Of a stretch of DNA of 64,000 bases, positions 43,905 through 53,005 are shown piece by piece. This stretch comes from CBDDFN01 sp965227065 (GTDB lineage: Bacteria; Pseudomonadota; Alphaproteobacteria; SPJN01), in the NCBI GenBank assembly GCA_965227065.1, contig CBDDFN010000001.1, positions 1 to 64,000 of the forward strand, read 5' to 3'. The notes beneath the pieces were generated by a model. That model did not search any database. It worked only from the letters and a program-made list of their open reading frames with translations, and had not been told where the DNA came from. Positions within the stretch are counted from its first letter, which is position 1. Every line of letters starts with the position of its first letter. The position numbers were made by a program, and so were the translations under genes.

Positions 43905-44477
43905 TACTCACCTCCGTTAATTGCAGCATCGTTAGGCAAGCATCCACGCTCTTCGCCCATCAGCCAGGAAGCAAGAATAGCAGGGCCATACCGGGTCACT
44001 ACCTAAAAGCCCATGACGCGCGCGCGTTGTGGTGAAAAAACTCTTCGCATTTGGACAGCATGCCTGTTTTTGGCGTCCATCAACAAAAACCCCATGACGC
44101 GGCTGCCCGCGCGCGTATTGCGCATTAAATGGCGACGCGGTTGAAGCACTAACTTTTGCTAAGTTGCCCGCGCCCAGAATGCCGCTCTGACGGCGCTTTC
44201 TTTGGTGTCCGAAAACGCCCTTCTTACGAGTGGGAAAATTCAACGCTTCAGCAGCCTGAACTGAAGCTCATGGCGGTGGTTCAATCACGCCTTCCCTGTT
44301 CTTTCCCTGTATTAACAGGCCAGCCTTCGGGCTTTCGCCCGTATGAGTGGTATATAGAGGGGTGTCATATCGGTACCGATAGACCATTCAAAAATGCCTC
44401 TGACGGGTACCCAAATGGCACATAAATTTGGCTCTCGGTACTCATATGGCACCGTCAGGGTGCTAATATGTGCCATC
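43905..44477. other. 573-bp non-coding block of the island holding iteron-like repeats
   Basis: No convincing coding frame on either strand. The left part has two similar stretches around CCCATGACGCG (near 44009 and 44092). The right part, 44362-44487, holds four 18-bp repeats described separately. It could be the replication or regulatory origin of the element. Confidence 0.55.
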
Positions 44478-44487
44478 TCAGTACCGA
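44362..44487. repeat. four iteron-like 18-bp repeats, consensus GTGCCATnTnnGTACCGA
   Basis: Copies: 44362-44379 (+, GTGTCATATCGGTACCGA), 44404-44421 (-, GTGCCATTTGGGTACCCG), 44435-44452 (-, GTGCCATATGAGTACCGA), 44470-44487 (+, GTGCCATCTCAGTACCGA). Conserved halves GTGCCAT and GTACCGA flank a variable 4-nt centre. The two inner copies are inverted relative to the outer ones. The last copy overlaps the 3' end of a winged-helix gene whose product is the obvious candidate ligand. Confidence 0.7.
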
Positions 44488-44930
44488 AGGTCTGTTTTTT
44501 CAGGGTCAACATTTGTCAACACCCTGGGCTTGGCCGGTGACACTGGAACTGAACTTCGCCACCGCCTCCAATCATGTGTGGGAGGCACGCCGTCGCATGA
44601 CTTGTCTGTGACGCGATATTCGGTTGCGAGGCGGCCATACCACTGGCCTTGTTTGGTTTTGACGATGAACCCTTTGACTTCCAGCTCTTTAAGCCCGCGC
44701 CCAATGGTTGACTTACTCATTCCCAGCAAGCGAGCGCCTTCATCAAGGCTCAAGCTCAGTTTGCCATTGTTACGGCCATTGTATCGGATCCGAAGCTCAA
44801 ACCAGACTTTTAAAGCCCCATGAGACAGAGACCGCCACGCGTCGGATTGAACCATCGCATAGCTGATTTTGACGTATTGCTCTGTCTCATTGCGCCCCGT
44901 CTTGTTGACCTTGTTCTTACGCCGCCCCAT
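44478..44930 (-). CDS. winged-helix protein, RepA/plasmid-initiator-like
   Basis: 150 residues. KISYAMVQSDAWRSLSHGAL, then LSLDEGARLLGMSKSTIGRGL with KELEVKGFIVKT form a winged helix like those in small plasmid Rep proteins and island 'helix-turn-helix' genes. The basic N-terminus (GRRKNKVNK) may also bind DNA. ATG 44930 overlaps the preceding gene by 14 nt. Four 18-bp repeats lie over and beyond its 3' end. It could start replication of the excised island or regulate it; the sequence does not decide. Confidence 0.65.
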   Translation of the reverse strand: MGRRKNKVNKTGRNETEQYVKISYAMVQSDAWRSLSHGALKVWFELRIRYNGRNNGKLSLSLDEGARLLGMSKSTIGRGLKELEVKGFIVKTKQGQWYGRLATEYRVTDKSCDGVPPTHDWRRWRSSVPVSPAKPRVLTNVDPEKTDLRY

Positions 44931-45252
44931 CGGCACCACCGTGCGCGATGGTCAGAATCTCGACGGGCGTATGCAGGACATAGCGCCCATGCCAGCCCGG
45001 TCCGGCGGGACCGCTATGGTCTTCGCGCAGGGTCTCGATGTTCAGACCGTGGTCATGTCTGAGATCAAAGACATAGGCTCCAAAGCGATACGCCCAGGAT
45101 GAAACCTCCAATGCCGTGACGCCCTTTGTCCCAGCATCGTGGAGCGCAACCAGCGCGCGGGCAGTTTGTCCTGTCGTGATAAATTCTTCGCGCTCGTCAG
45201 GGGAATTTTTCGCAGCCTTGACGGTCAGGCGGGCCTGTTTTTTCTCGGCCAT
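44917..45252 (-). CDS. winged-helix domain protein, HTH_39-like
   Basis: 111 residues. GVTALEVSSWAYRFGAYVFD followed by LRHDHGLNIETLRE and GRYVLHTP follows the pattern of small helix-turn-helix proteins in which a helix pair is followed by a beta-wing, often found beside excisionases in alphaproteobacterial islands. It probably binds DNA and helps control the element. It overlaps the downstream Rep-like gene by 14 nt and follows the excisionase-like gene by 79 bp. Confidence 0.6.
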   Translation of the reverse strand: MAEKKQARLTVKAAKNSPDEREEFITTGQTARALVALHDAGTKGVTALEVSSWAYRFGAYVFDLRHDHGLNIETLREDHSGPAGPGWHGRYVLHTPVEILTIAHGGADGAA

Positions 45253-45331
45253 TGTGTTAGTGTCCTTCTTGCAATTCGACTATTTGGCCCGTGTGCTTTC
45301 CGAGAGCTGCGGGCCGTTTTTTTGCCGTTTG

Positions 45332-45598
45332 TTATCGGTCTGATTTCAGCTCAGCGGTGGACGCCACCGGCCCGGAGATGCGGGATTGAACCCAGGCATC
45401 AAGGTCATCGGGCCTGTAGAGCGGTACCTTTCCAAAATAATGGATCACAGGGCCACCGCCTAGCGTGGCGAGCTTCGCCAGCGTGCGCGCGGCACACGGG
45501 ACGCCGTGCCGATTCTCGACATAGTTGGCAGCGTCAGCGCGGCGTAGAAATTCGCGCGGTGACGCGGTGGGTTCAGGGGAAAGTTCAGAGGTCTGCAT
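45332..45598 (-). CDS. excisionase/AlpA-like small DNA-binding protein
   Basis: 88 residues. FLRRADAANYVENRHGVPCA and a pattern ending VPLYRPDDLDAWVQSR resemble MerR-like excisionase folds, in which a helix-turn-helix reads the site and the wing ends in YxxxDLDAWL. Such proteins bend DNA for excision by the integrase or switch on int. It lies in the integrase-side gene group. The frame is intact. Confidence 0.65.
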   Translation of the reverse strand: MQTSELSPEPTASPREFLRRADAANYVENRHGVPCAARTLAKLATLGGGPVIHYFGKVPLYRPDDLDAWVQSRISGPVASTAELKSDR

Positions 45599-45736
45599 CG
45601 GTTCTCCTATCGTTTGTGAGCAAACAACAGAAATCGATATGATGCATTGTGCGGATGTGCGCGACGTGCGAACCCTTCAAGCAAAGCTGCTTACGCGGCT
45701 GGCTTTGGGTGGAACCCTTCAGTTTATCCTTTGGAA

Positions 45737-46417
45737 TTACTCATCATTTTTCTCAGAACTGGGTTCAGACCTTTGCGCACGGACAAGCGCGCCCTGAGAG
45801 CGATTTCCGCCTTTTTCATGATGCGGCCAGCGCAAGAACGTCGCCATGAGCTTCCGCTTGTTGTCTGTTATTTCGCCTAGGGCTTGTGGCCAGTTCTCCT
45901 GCAACCAGTCCTCAATTTCGGGCTTTTTACGGGTGTCGCCTTCGTGAACACCCAGTCTCTTGGATGCGTCCAACATGAACCGCAAGAATGGCGACACTTG
46001 CTCTGGGCGAGCATCTAGCAAGTCCTGTATGGGTTCTGTCGGAGGCCTCCGTAACTGTACCATTTTGGAGAACCAAGAACGCAAGCCTTTCAAATCCACG
46101 GCCACAGACGAAACGGCCAAGAACGGAAAGCCCTGATTTCCGCTCCAATCAATTTGACCGAAAATCGGGGCAATTGATTGAACAACTGAATACTCATCTT
46201 TCTGCCTGATTTCGTAAGCATCAACGTGGCCACTACGAATGGCATGCTCTAATGCTTCCTCGGCTAAAGTCCAGGAAGAAGAATACCCATTTGAGCTGTA
46301 CTCGTCGTCGTAGTCCCAGCCTTCAGAGTTTCTTATCCATTGGCTAACCAAGTCAATCGCCTGCTTAAGGCTTATGGTATCTTTAACGCTATCCAAGTTT
46401 CTTACTCTCTCTATCAA
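45737..46417 (-). CDS. island gene between integrase and excisionase, unknown
   Basis: 226 residues, soluble. An N-terminal helical part with an aromatic/acidic stretch (WDYDDEYSSNGYSS), then a middle with PIFGQIDWSGN. The C-terminal third (KKPEIEDWLQENWPQ ... KLMATFLRWPHHEKGG) looks like the tail of island regulatory proteins that I have seen beside excisionase genes but cannot name. The start overlaps the integrase stop region by 29 nt, so the two may be cotranscribed. No known defence or toxin motif. Confidence 0.6.
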   Translation of the reverse strand: MIERVRNLDSVKDTISLKQAIDLVSQWIRNSEGWDYDDEYSSNGYSSSWTLAEEALEHAIRSGHVDAYEIRQKDEYSVVQSIAPIFGQIDWSGNQGFPFLAVSSVAVDLKGLRSWFSKMVQLRRPPTEPIQDLLDARPEQVSPFLRFMLDASKRLGVHEGDTRKKPEIEDWLQENWPQALGEITDNKRKLMATFLRWPHHEKGGNRSQGALVRAQRSEPSSEKNDE

Positions 46418-47615
46418 TCAGGAATACGTTCGCAACACCTTCTGCGACCGCGTCGTTAAGTGTTGCCACGGGATCATCAGCCAAGTGCGCGTACCGCTGG
46501 GTCATGGACGCATCAGAATGCCCTAAGAGATGCTGAACCATGTAGAGGCTCGCGCCGCCTTGCACGGCGAGCGACGCAAAGGTGTGTCGAAGGTCATGGA
46601 TGCGTAGCCCATCCAGCCCCGCCCGCTCTCTCAGCACACGCCATTGGCGCGGTAGTCCCTGAAACGAGTTTTCGCCGCTCGACGCCGGGAACACCCAATC
46701 TGAGATGCGCGGCAAATCCGCAAAGATTTGGCAGGCCGGAGCGGCCAAACGGATATGCCTTCGGCCTGTCTTTCCCTTTGGCACGACCAGAACGCCGCGC
46801 TCCAAATCAACATCTTGCCACCGCGCATTGGTTATCTCGCCGCGCCGCGCGCCGGTGAACAGCAACAATCGAATAATGGCCGCGCTATAGGGGTGCAACG
46901 CGCCCTCAGATTCCATCGCCCGCATCGTCTCGGCAAGGCGTTGCATTTCTTCGCGGTTGAGAAAGCGCTCGCGCCGGTCATCCTTGCCCCGCTCAATGCC
47001 ATGCGCGGGATTGTCTGTTCGCAAGCCTTGCTTGATGGCATAGGTGAATATCCCGCCCAATAGCCCCACCGCGCGCCTCGCTGTCCCCTCACCGCCCCGC
47101 ACACGGGCCAGGCCATGCTTGTTTTTGGTTTTGGCGGTGGTTGCGGTCTTTCCGCGCCGAATGTCATTGAACATGCGTTGCACGTCGCGCTGGGTGATTT
47201 GCCGAACCGGCTTGCTCCCCAGAAGCGGTTTGATATGACGCTCTATCCGCCCCTTGTCGATGATGATGGTGCTTTCACGTTTGTGGCCCACTCCATCCGA
47301 CAAATAGAGGTCGCACAGTTCAGCAAGCGTGATATCTGAGCGCGCCTCGTCCCGGCCCGACATGGGGTCTTTGCCGGTCGACGCATTGGCGAGGGCATCA
47401 CGGGCCAGCTTTCGCGCCTGGTCGACCGTAATGACGCCGTGACGGCCCAACGTCATACGACGCCGTCTTGCGTTCACAGTGAAATCGACCAGAAAGGTTT
47501 TCTTGCCATCGGGCGAAACCCGGCATCCGAAACCCGGCAAGCTCTCATCCCAAATCGTAACGCGCTTATCCGACGGCCTGAGGGCGTCCACAGTGCGCTT
47601 TGTCAGTTTTGGCAT
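46389..47615 (-). CDS. int: tyrosine-recombinase integrase
   Basis: 408 residues from ATG 47615 (MPKLTKRTVDALRPSDK). N-terminal arm-binding domain of the DUF4102 type (~1-85), core-binding domain (~95-190), catalytic domain (~215-395). The catalytic residues are visible: Arg in FTGARRGEI, HDLRHTFAS (HxxR), and LLGHSDASMTQRYAHL (His and the tyrosine nucleophile). It joins attP with the tRNA-Arg attB. It lies 212 bp inside the right repeat, with TGGTCAC arm sites in its upstream region, so integrase binding may also repress its own promoter. Confidence 0.95.
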   Translation of the reverse strand: MPKLTKRTVDALRPSDKRVTIWDESLPGFGCRVSPDGKKTFLVDFTVNARRRRMTLGRHGVITVDQARKLARDALANASTGKDPMSGRDEARSDITLAELCDLYLSDGVGHKRESTIIIDKGRIERHIKPLLGSKPVRQITQRDVQRMFNDIRRGKTATTAKTKNKHGLARVRGGEGTARRAVGLLGGIFTYAIKQGLRTDNPAHGIERGKDDRRERFLNREEMQRLAETMRAMESEGALHPYSAAIIRLLLFTGARRGEITNARWQDVDLERGVLVVPKGKTGRRHIRLAAPACQIFADLPRISDWVFPASSGENSFQGLPRQWRVLRERAGLDGLRIHDLRHTFASLAVQGGASLYMVQHLLGHSDASMTQRYAHLADDPVATLNDAVAEGVANVFLIDRESKKLG

Positions 47616-47677
47616 CCCATACCCTTCGCGGTTCAAGCCGCGTCTCTGGGGAGTCCTGAGAGCCGTCTAGGGCGGTC

Positions 47678-47707
47678 TGGTCACAGCGTGGTCACAAGCT
47701 GGTCACA
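47678..47707 (+). repeat. right arm-type integrase sites (three TGGTCACA)
   Basis: TGGTCACA at 47678-47685, 47689-47696 and 47700-47707, at a strict 11-bp period. They match the two left-end sites in sequence and spacing. Located between the integrase start and attR. Confidence 0.7.
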
Positions 47708-47826
47708 GATTCAGAAGGTCATCTCAGAATTGACCAGAAACCCGTATCGCCTTAATATATAGGGGTTACAGGGGCTTAGGTAAAGGTTGGAAAAGCGTGG
47801 GCATCTCCGGAAACCCGCAAAATTTA

Positions 47827-47873
47827 CCCTCCGAAGGCAGAGGTCACAGGTTCGAATCCTGTCGGGTGCGCCA
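47827..47873 (+). repeat. attR, 47-bp direct repeat
   Basis: Exact copy of 41596-41642, lacking the 5' half of the tRNA, so it is not a functional gene. It marks the right end of the island. A strong terminator follows at once. Confidence 0.92.
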
Positions 47874-47881
47874 AAATCAAT

Positions 47882-47902
47882 GGGGCCGTCTGGCCCCTTT
47901 TT
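47882..47902 (+). terminator. original tRNA-Arg terminator, displaced by the island
   Basis: GGGGCC (47882-47887), loop GTCT, GGCCCC (47892-47897), then TTTTT. It sits 8 nt after the tRNA 3' fragment in attR. It would have ended the tRNA-Arg transcript before integration; that gene's 3' end is now 6.2 kb away. Confidence 0.8.
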
Positions 47903-47978
47903 GTTGGGTGGATCCCAGACGGATTTGAACCTTTCGTCAGGCGAGCCGCAAAGCGGTAAGGCAAAGTGACGACTGCGC

Positions 47979-48695
47979 TCAAAAGTTCAAGTCAGGATAG
48001 CGTAGAGCCCATACAAGCCCCCCAACCGCGACCAGAATGGGGACAGCTGTAAATGCAACAAGCATGATGTTTTGTACCCGTCGCATGCTCGCCGTATCGT
48101 TCAGTCGGGGGAAAGGTTCATCGGGCACCGGGACCTCAAGGAAGGCGCAAAGGGGTTCCCATCCTTGCGCCACTTCAAACACCAACAATTTTTCGCTCGG
48201 CACACTGGCTTTCACCTCAGCAGTGTGATCGTGGAACACCTGTTTGGCGTAATCCTCGTCTTCAAACCGATCATCGAAAACTCGACGCCACACATTATTG
48301 TCAGCGAGGCTCTGCGTTTTCCTGATCCGGGGAAACAAAGCCCGCGCCCATTTGGGTGTAATGGTGCCAAATCTGTAGATCGTGTTGATGGTGCTTTGAT
48401 ACCATTTGTCGGCGTCCCGCACGGTGAGAATAACCTTGGCATCGGGATAGTGTGCGAGCAGCTCTTTGTAGTAGGAGCTTGCGGGAAAATCGACACAAGC
48501 CTCAAAACCTTCAAACACGCTGTCCCAATCGGGTTTCCCGCCTTCTCCAATCTCATACCAGTAATTTACCTGTTTTGAGTTTGGAATAACTTCAAGCATG
48601 TGATGGGTTTTGACAAAGCCGAGCTTTTCTAGTGCCGCCTTCAAAGAGAGTGTCCCGGTTCGGCCAAATCCCGCACCAATAACCTTCAGCGCCAT
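47979..48695 (-). CDS. sulfotransferase-family protein with C-terminal membrane anchor
   Basis: 238 residues from ATG 48695. KVIGAGFGRTGTLSLKAAL is the 5'-PSB (PAPS-binding) loop, and VILTVRDADKWYQS holds the 3'-phosphate-binding segment typical of these P-loop sulfotransferases. A hydrophobic helix near the C-terminus (~213-231: IMLVAFTAVPILVAVGGL) suggests a membrane anchor. The acceptor is unknown. It lies just outside the island, and the intergenic 255 bp upstream (48696-48950) holds no gene that I can see. Confidence 0.85.
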   Translation of the reverse strand: MALKVIGAGFGRTGTLSLKAALEKLGFVKTHHMLEVIPNSKQVNYWYEIGEGGKPDWDSVFEGFEACVDFPASSYYKELLAHYPDAKVILTVRDADKWYQSTINTIYRFGTITPKWARALFPRIRKTQSLADNNVWRRVFDDRFEDEDYAKQVFHDHTAEVKASVPSEKLLVFEVAQGWEPLCAFLEVPVPDEPFPRLNDTASMRRVQNIMLVAFTAVPILVAVGGLVWALRYPDLNF

Positions 48696-48950
48696 ATCGC
48701 TTCCTTCACCTTGCTCTGCCCTGCCCGTATGGTTCACCGGTTGAGATAGCGCGGTGTGGCCTTGCCGCTTGATCCGGGCCGATCAGATATACGACCTGTT
48801 CGCTTTTGTTTCCAGTTTTGATGAATTGCTCAAGGCTGGGAGAACGGCGCCCTCGCGATGCCCAGGCGCCGCGGGCTCATTACTTCTCGATTTGAGTGCC
48901 TTGGCGGGGAGGTCATGGGCCCGCGGCGCCAATCCTGTCACGCAAACCCC

Positions 48951-49802
48951 TCAGCGCACCAGCAGGATCGGGACCTTGCAGGTGCGGATCATCTCAAGGC
49001 TGGTAGAACCCACAAACAGGGTGCGCAAGCGGCTATGGCCCGATGCGCCCATCACCAGATGGCCGATGCCGCGCTGGGCGATCAATGCGGCGATGACGGT
49101 TTCAGGATCGCCGGGAATGGTTTCGGCAATCACGGTTCGGCCCGCTTGTTCAAGCCGCGCACAGGCCGCCGCCTGCTGCTGTTTAAGATCAGACCCGGCC
49201 TCGCCCGCCGACACAAGGCTTAAGGAAAGGCCGTCATAAAGCGGGCTTTGAGCGACAAACTCAACCGCACGCGTTGCACTTTTCGAGCCATCAAAAGCAA
49301 TCAGCACACTATGGATGGGCTTGAAGGCGCGCGAGGCGATAAAGACCGGCCTTGTGGCGGCTCGCAGCACCCGTTCAAGGTTTGAGCCCAGATGGCCGCG
49401 GGCAAAATCGGCCCCCTCGCCGCGTTTGCCGATCAGCACGAGATCGGCCTCGGCCTCTTTCTCGGCCACCGCCTCCATCAGATCACCATGACGCAAATGT
49501 TCAGAGATTTCGAGCGCGGTGTCGCCGAACACGGCGCGGGCATCCTCAAGCAGGGCGCGGCCATGGCTGATCGCCAGCCGGGCGCGCTGTTCATCAAGTG
49601 TGGCCAGCTCTTCAAGCAAGGCGGTGCGGGCGCCCAGCGCAATCGCGCCGGACAGATCGCCATCCTTGCCCGCCTCGCGCCGGCCCAGCACATGCATCAG
49701 CTCAACCGAACATCCGGTGCGCTCGGCCAGCCAGGCGGCATGCTCACACACCGATTGTGAATAGATGGAGCGGTCCACCAATGCGATGATTTTATGCGCC
49801 AT
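48951..49802 (-). CDS. tandem-domain universal stress protein
   Basis: 283 residues with two UspA domains (~1-150 and ~160-283). Domain 1 starts HKIIALVDRSIYSQSVCEHA. Domain 2 has VLIAFDGSKSATRAVEF and ends HLVMGASGHSRLRTLFVGST, the GxxGHSRxR-type ATP-binding loop. Its start is 9 bp from the stop of the SulP transporter upstream on the same strand, so they form an operon and the stress protein may respond to or tune transport. Confidence 0.9.
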   Translation of the reverse strand: MAHKIIALVDRSIYSQSVCEHAAWLAERTGCSVELMHVLGRREAGKDGDLSGAIALGARTALLEELATLDEQRARLAISHGRALLEDARAVFGDTALEISEHLRHGDLMEAVAEKEAEADLVLIGKRGEGADFARGHLGSNLERVLRAATRPVFIASRAFKPIHSVLIAFDGSKSATRAVEFVAQSPLYDGLSLSLVSAGEAGSDLKQQQAAACARLEQAGRTVIAETIPGDPETVIAALIAQRGIGHLVMGASGHSRLRTLFVGSTSLEMIRTCKVPILLVR

Positions 49803-49811
49803 GACTGCCCC

Positions 49812-51293
49812 CTAATGCACTGTCAGCTTGTCAATCGCTCCGGGCTTATCATGCACCGCAAGCTTGTCGACAATGGTTTCTGAGGCCGCGTTCATGCCGA
49901 TCAGCTCGACCTCGGATCCATCGCGCCGGAATTTCAGCACCGCCATGTCGAGCGCCGCCACTGATGAGATATCCCAGATATGGGCGGCGCTGACATCGAT
50001 GATGACCTTGTCGGCCGCCTCCTTGAAATCAAACGCCGCCATGAACTGCTCAACCGAGGCGAAGAACAGCTGACCTTCAATCGTGTAAGTGTGCACCCGG
50101 CCATCCGCCGAAAGCTCCGAGGTGACGCGGAACAGTTGCGAAATCTTGCCGGCAAAGAACACACCCGACAGCAACACGCCAACCAGCACGCCAATGGCGA
50201 GATTATGGGTGGCCACAACCACAATCACGGTGGCGAGCATGACGGCGGAGGATGAGCGGGGATGGGTGCGCAGCTGTTTGATCGACGACCAGGAGAATGT
50301 GCCGATCGACACCATGATCATGATCGCAACCAATGCGGCCATGGGAATTTGCGCGACGAGATCACCCAGCGCCACCACCAGAACAAGCAAAAACACCCCG
50401 GCGGAAAAACAGGATAAACGCCCCCGCCCGCCCGACTTCACATTGATCATCGACTGGCCGATCATCGCGCAGCCTGCCATGCCGCCGATAAAGCCGGTGG
50501 CGGTGTTGGCAAGCCCCTGGCCGATACATTCCTGATCGCGGCTTGATGGAGTGTCGGTCAGCTCATCCACCAGATTGGCGGTCATCAGGCTTTCGAGCAG
50601 CCCGACCACGGCAACAGCAGCGGCATAAGGAAAGATGATGGCGAGCGTCTCGAAATTGAACGGAATATCGGGGATCAGAAAGACCGGCAGCGTGTCGGGC
50701 AGATCGCCCATATCGCCCACCGTGCGCACATCCCATCCAGTGATGGTGACAAGGCCGGTCAACACAATGATGGTGACCAGCGGCGATGGCACCGCCTTGG
50801 TCACAAAAGGAAACAGATAGATGATAGCAAGCCCCGCCGCGACCAGCGGATAGGTCAGCATGGGCGCGCCGATCAGTTCGGGCAATTGCGCCATGAAGAT
50901 CAAAATGGCGAGCGCATTGACAAAGCCGGTCATGACCGAGCGCGACACAAACCGCATATATTGGCCAAGCTTGGCGAGCCCTGCCCCGATCTGCAACAGA
51001 CCCGCCAGCACGGTGGCCGCCAGCAGATATTCAAGCCCATGTGATTTCACCAGCGTAATCATCAGCACGGCTGTGGCGGCCGTCGCCGCCGAAATCATGC
51101 CCGGCCGCCCCCCGGCAATGGCGGTGATGACGGCAATCGAGAACGAGGCATAAAGCCCGATCTTGGGATCAACACCGGCAATGATCGAAAAGGCAATGGC
51201 TTCTGGGATCAGGGCCAGCGCAACGACCAGCCCTGACAGCAGGTCACCGCGAATATTGCCAAACCATTGGCGTTGATAATCATAAAGGGTCAT
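49812..51293 (-). CDS. SulP-family anion transporter with STAS domain
   Basis: About 493 residues from ATG 51293 (MTLYDYQRQWFGN); upstream in-frame ATGs up to 51338 are possible as no site has a strong ribosome binding sequence. Around 11-14 membrane helices with the family segment ALALIPEAIAFSIIAGVDP, then a STAS domain (~395-480, VEQFMAAFDFKEAADKVIID). Family members carry sulfate, bicarbonate or dicarboxylates. The neighbouring sulfotransferase slightly favours sulfate, but this is inference. Paired with the universal stress gene. Confidence 0.9.
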   Translation of the reverse strand: MTLYDYQRQWFGNIRGDLLSGLVVALALIPEAIAFSIIAGVDPKIGLYASFSIAVITAIAGGRPGMISAATAATAVLMITLVKSHGLEYLLAATVLAGLLQIGAGLAKLGQYMRFVSRSVMTGFVNALAILIFMAQLPELIGAPMLTYPLVAAGLAIIYLFPFVTKAVPSPLVTIIVLTGLVTITGWDVRTVGDMGDLPDTLPVFLIPDIPFNFETLAIIFPYAAAVAVVGLLESLMTANLVDELTDTPSSRDQECIGQGLANTATGFIGGMAGCAMIGQSMINVKSGGRGRLSCFSAGVFLLVLVVALGDLVAQIPMAALVAIMIMVSIGTFSWSSIKQLRTHPRSSSAVMLATVIVVVATHNLAIGVLVGVLLSGVFFAGKISQLFRVTSELSADGRVHTYTIEGQLFFASVEQFMAAFDFKEAADKVIIDVSAAHIWDISSVAALDMAVLKFRRDGSEVELIGMNAASETIVDKLAVHDKPGAIDKLTVH

Positions 51294-51491
51294 GGCGCGC
51301 ATCCGGGTGGCGATCCCGGAGTGACACACCGGAAACAAACTCTACCGGGCTGGGCTAGCGTGGTTCGGGATTATGTTGCAATGCGGCATAAGCGGGCAGG
51401 CTGGCACACCGTCCGCACACCGCCTTCGCTTGTTTGCGCGCAGGCGAGCTTGTAGCATTCTCTGCAAACAACGCCTTTTGGGGAGGCATCC

Positions 51492-52984
51492 ATGCTGCAA
51501 AAAACATTCGATCACGAGGCCGTCATTGTCGGCACCGGCTTTGGCGGCATGGGCGCGGCGATTGAGCTGAAGCGTCTGGGTATTACCGACTTTGTCATGC
51601 TCGACCGGGCCGATGATCTGGGCGGCACCTGGCACCTCAACCATTATCCGGGGCTTCAGGTCGATATCCCCTCGGTGAGCTATTCCTATTCCTTTGAGCC
51701 CAACCCCTTCTGGTCGCGCCGCTACTGTCCGGGGCCGGAGATCAAATCCTATGCCCATCATGTGGCGGACAAATATGGTTTGCGCCGGCATATGCGTTTC
51801 AACACCAGTGTGAACCGCGCCGAGTTCAATCAGGACGGCAAATTCTGGACCATCTATCCCGATGGCGGCGCGCCGATCACCGCGCGCTTTCTGCTGCTCG
51901 CCACCGGCTTCCTGTCCCAGCCCAAAAAGCCCGACATCCCCGGCATTGAAACGTTTACCGGCAAGGTGGTGCACACGGCCGAGTGGGACCATGATTATGA
52001 TTTTTCGGGCAAACGGGCGGCGATGATCGGCACGGGCGCCAGCGCTGTGCAGGTCCTGCCCATTGTGTCTAAACAGGTCGCGCAGATGGACGTTTATCAG
52101 CGCACGCCGATCTGGGTTTTGCCCAAATCAAACCCCGAATTTCGCAGCGAATGCAAAAACTCTATGCGCGCTTTCCGTTCGTGCAGTCGCTCGCCCGGTT
52201 TGCGATTGAAAGTCTGCTGGAGACCATGCTGGTCACCGCCATTCTGCATGCCAAGCAGATGCCGTTTCTTGCCAGGCAGGCCCAGACCACTGCGCTCAAA
52301 CATTTGAACAAGCAGATCAAAGACCCAGAGTTGCGCAAGAAGCTGACGCCTGACTATTCGTTCGGCTGCAAGCGGCCGACCTTCGCCAATGATTATTACC
52401 CGACCTTCACACGGGACAATGTCGAGCTTGTCACCGACGGGATCGATCATATCGAACCCGGCGGCATCGTTGACCGCAACGGCGTGACGCGCGCAATCGA
52501 CACGCTGATTTTAGCGACCGGGTTCAATCTTTGGGACAAGGGCAATTTCCCCGCCTTTGAGGTTGTCGGCAAGAACGGCGATGAGCTGGGAAGCTGGTGG
52601 AAGGCCAATCAATATCAATCCTTCGAAGGCATTACCGTGCCGGGCTTCCCCAATCTGTTCAATCTGCACAGCCCCTATTCCTATTCCGGCCTGTGCTATT
52701 TTTCGACCATCGAAACCCAGATGAAGCATATGAACCGGTGCATCAAAGCCATGCGCAAGAAAGGCGCGACAAGCTTTGAAGTGACAGAGGCGGCCAAGAA
52801 CGCCTTCATGGCCAAGATGGACCGCAATCAGAGCAATACGATCTTCACTGTGGGCAGCTGCCAGACTGCGAACAGCTACTATTTCAACCCGCACGGGGTG
52901 GCATCCATCCTGCGGCTGACACCGACGCTGAACGGCATGATCCGGTCGCGAACCTATTCGACCAGCGCCTATACCTATTCGTGA
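51492..52984 (+). pseudogene. flavin-containing monooxygenase of Baeyer-Villiger type, one frameshift as given
   Basis: The ATG at 51492 follows GGGGAGG. The FAD Rossmann motif is GTGFGGMGAAIEL, the NADPH motif GTGASAVQV, and between them FTGKVVHTAEWD (from residue ~155) fits the Baeyer-Villiger fingerprint FxGxxxHxxxWD. Reading slips after FRSE at about 52151: restoring AAA for AA (agcgaaatgcaa) gives SEMQKLYARFPF and a 497-residue protein to TGA at 52984, the family's normal size. Such enzymes convert ketones to esters or lactones with O2 and NADPH. Lies alone, divergent from the SulP gene. Confidence 0.85.
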
Positions 52985-53005
52985 GGCGCGCGTGGTGCGG
53001 GCTGC

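Larger units (their letters stand above)
41643..47873. mobile_element. 6.2 kb integrative island in tRNA-Arg
   Basis: Bounded by perfect 47-bp repeats, with the tyrosine integrase just inside the right end and transcribed inward. Gene order from the left: three unknown genes on plus (125 aa, two membrane proteins); on minus a membrane protein, an HGG-motif protein, a gap with four 18-bp repeats, two winged-helix genes, an excisionase-like gene, an unknown gene and the integrase. It has no transposase, conjugation, relaxase or phage structural gene. Small size, integrase/excisionase and a replication-like block resemble phage satellites or small mobilisable islands. That comparison is inference. 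Confidence 0.85.

Noticed and set aside
47678..47707. TGGTCACA triplet as a CRISPR array
   Set aside because: Units of 8 bp with 3-bp gaps are far too short; spacing and position fit integrase arm sites. No CRISPR or cas gene is seen in the window.
41643..47826. island as a complete prophage or ICE
   Set aside because: No structural, packaging, lysis, relaxase or type IV secretion genes; only integration, regulatory and small unknown genes.
47827..47873. second tRNA-Arg gene
   Set aside because: Only the 3' 47 nt are present; D arm and 5' acceptor strand are missing. It is the attR copy.
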